DNA from: Thiobacillus sp. 65-1402
GTDB lineage: Bacteria > Pseudomonadota > Gammaproteobacteria > Burkholderiales > Thiobacillaceae
Length of the DNA: 56,324 bases
Reading direction: 5' to 3'
NCBI RefSeq assembly: GCF_001897685.1
Contig: NZ_MKUG01000171.1
Coordinates: 1-56,324 of the forward strand
Within the stretch, counting starts at the first letter, position 1. Every line of letters starts with the position of its first letter. Shown here in pieces: positions 55,780 through 56,324 of the stretch. Under the pieces are notes generated by a model. That model searched no databases. It saw only the letters and a list, made by a program, of their open reading frames with translations, and had not been told where the DNA came from. The position numbers and the translations under genes were made by a program.

Positions 55780-56324
55780 AAACCCCTTTCAAGGCATTGA
55801 ACAGCAAGCCCACGATGATGAACGCGATGCTGAGGTAGGCCGTGAACAGCGCCAGCAACGGCACCTTCGCGACTTTCTTCAGGATGATCAATTCCGGCAG
55901 CGACAACGCGGTCACCGCCATCATGAACGCCAGCACGGTGCCGATGGGCACCCCTTTTTGCAGCAGAACCTCGGCGATGGGGATGATGCCCACCGCGTCG
56001 GAATACAGAGGCACGCCGACCAGCACCGCGCCGACGACCGACAGCACGCCGCCGTCGCCGGCGATCTTCGCGACGAAATCCGCCGGCACGTAGCCATGGA
56101 TGAAAGCGCCGACCCCCACCCCGATGAGGATGAATTTCCAGATACGGCCGACGATTTCCTTCACCTGGGCGACCGCATAGCCGTGCCGGGCGCGCAGCGA
56201 GGTGTCCTCTTCGATCGCGGCGGTTTCGCCCACGCGGATTTTCCACACGTAGTCCTCGATCCAGCGCTCCGGCTTGAAACGCTCCAGCACGAAGCCGCCG
56301 ATCAAGGCGACGCTGAGCCCGGCG
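55775..56324 (-). CDS. permease (DUF318/ArsP-type), partial at window edge
   Basis: IWKFILIGVGVGAFIHGYVPADFVAKIAGDGGVLSVVGAVLVGVPLYSDAVGIIPIAEVLLQKGVPIGTVLAFMMAVTALSLPELIILKKV. Confidence 0.88.
   Translation of the reverse strand, partial: AGLSVALIGGFVLERFKPERWIEDYVWKIRVGETAAIEEDTSLRARHGYAVAQVKEIVGRIWKFILIGVGVGAFIHGYVPADFVAKIAGDGGVLSVVGAVLVGVPLYSDAVGIIPIAEVLLQKGVPIGTVLAFMMAVTALSLPELIILKKVAKVPLLALFTAYLSIAFIIVGLLFNALKGVL

Overview
High-GC betaproteobacterial (possibly Thiobacillus-like; genus is inference) chromosome segment with a complete ~37.8 kb lambda-type siphovirus prophage (about 13791-51589). Left flank: TPM-domain protein, LemA, methyltransferase, uracil-DNA glycosylase, RimI, TsaB, PQQ-type sugar dehydrogenase, HIRAN protein, PhoH, DUF4197, nitroreductase, methyltransferase, an IS481-family IS with terminal repeats and target duplication, and a DEAD-box helicase. 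Right flank: gltX, tRNA-Thr(CGT), tandem Usp, and an arsenic-type cluster (thioredoxin-like, ArsM, permease). Most interesting points: (1) the prophage is inserted in the anticodon arm of a host tRNA-Val(CAC). Both halves can be reassembled from the two ends around a 14-bp core. The phage carries an intact, different tRNA-Val(CAC) at its right end, directly downstream of the orphaned host tRNA promoter. (2) The early region encodes a genuine integron integrase (IntI with its diagnostic extra domain) preceded by small ORFs bounded by attC-like sites, so an integron-like cassette platform appears to be embedded in a phage operon in addition to the phage's own integrase. (3) A 266-bp nested inverted-repeat array of about 12 GGTTRGGAR iterons around a 29-bp alternating purine/pyrimidine core, next to a PrimPol/VapE-like replication gene, is a strong candidate phage origin. 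(4) Identical promoter/operator modules occur at two separated loci. (5) A lambda-identical GGGAAAG slippery site lies in the tail chaperone gene. (6) 58-bp direct repeats forming start-codon hairpins flank the head module. (7) A ~850-aa enzymatic-looking insert interrupts the tail-tip protein. All calls come from reading the sequence; no searches were run.
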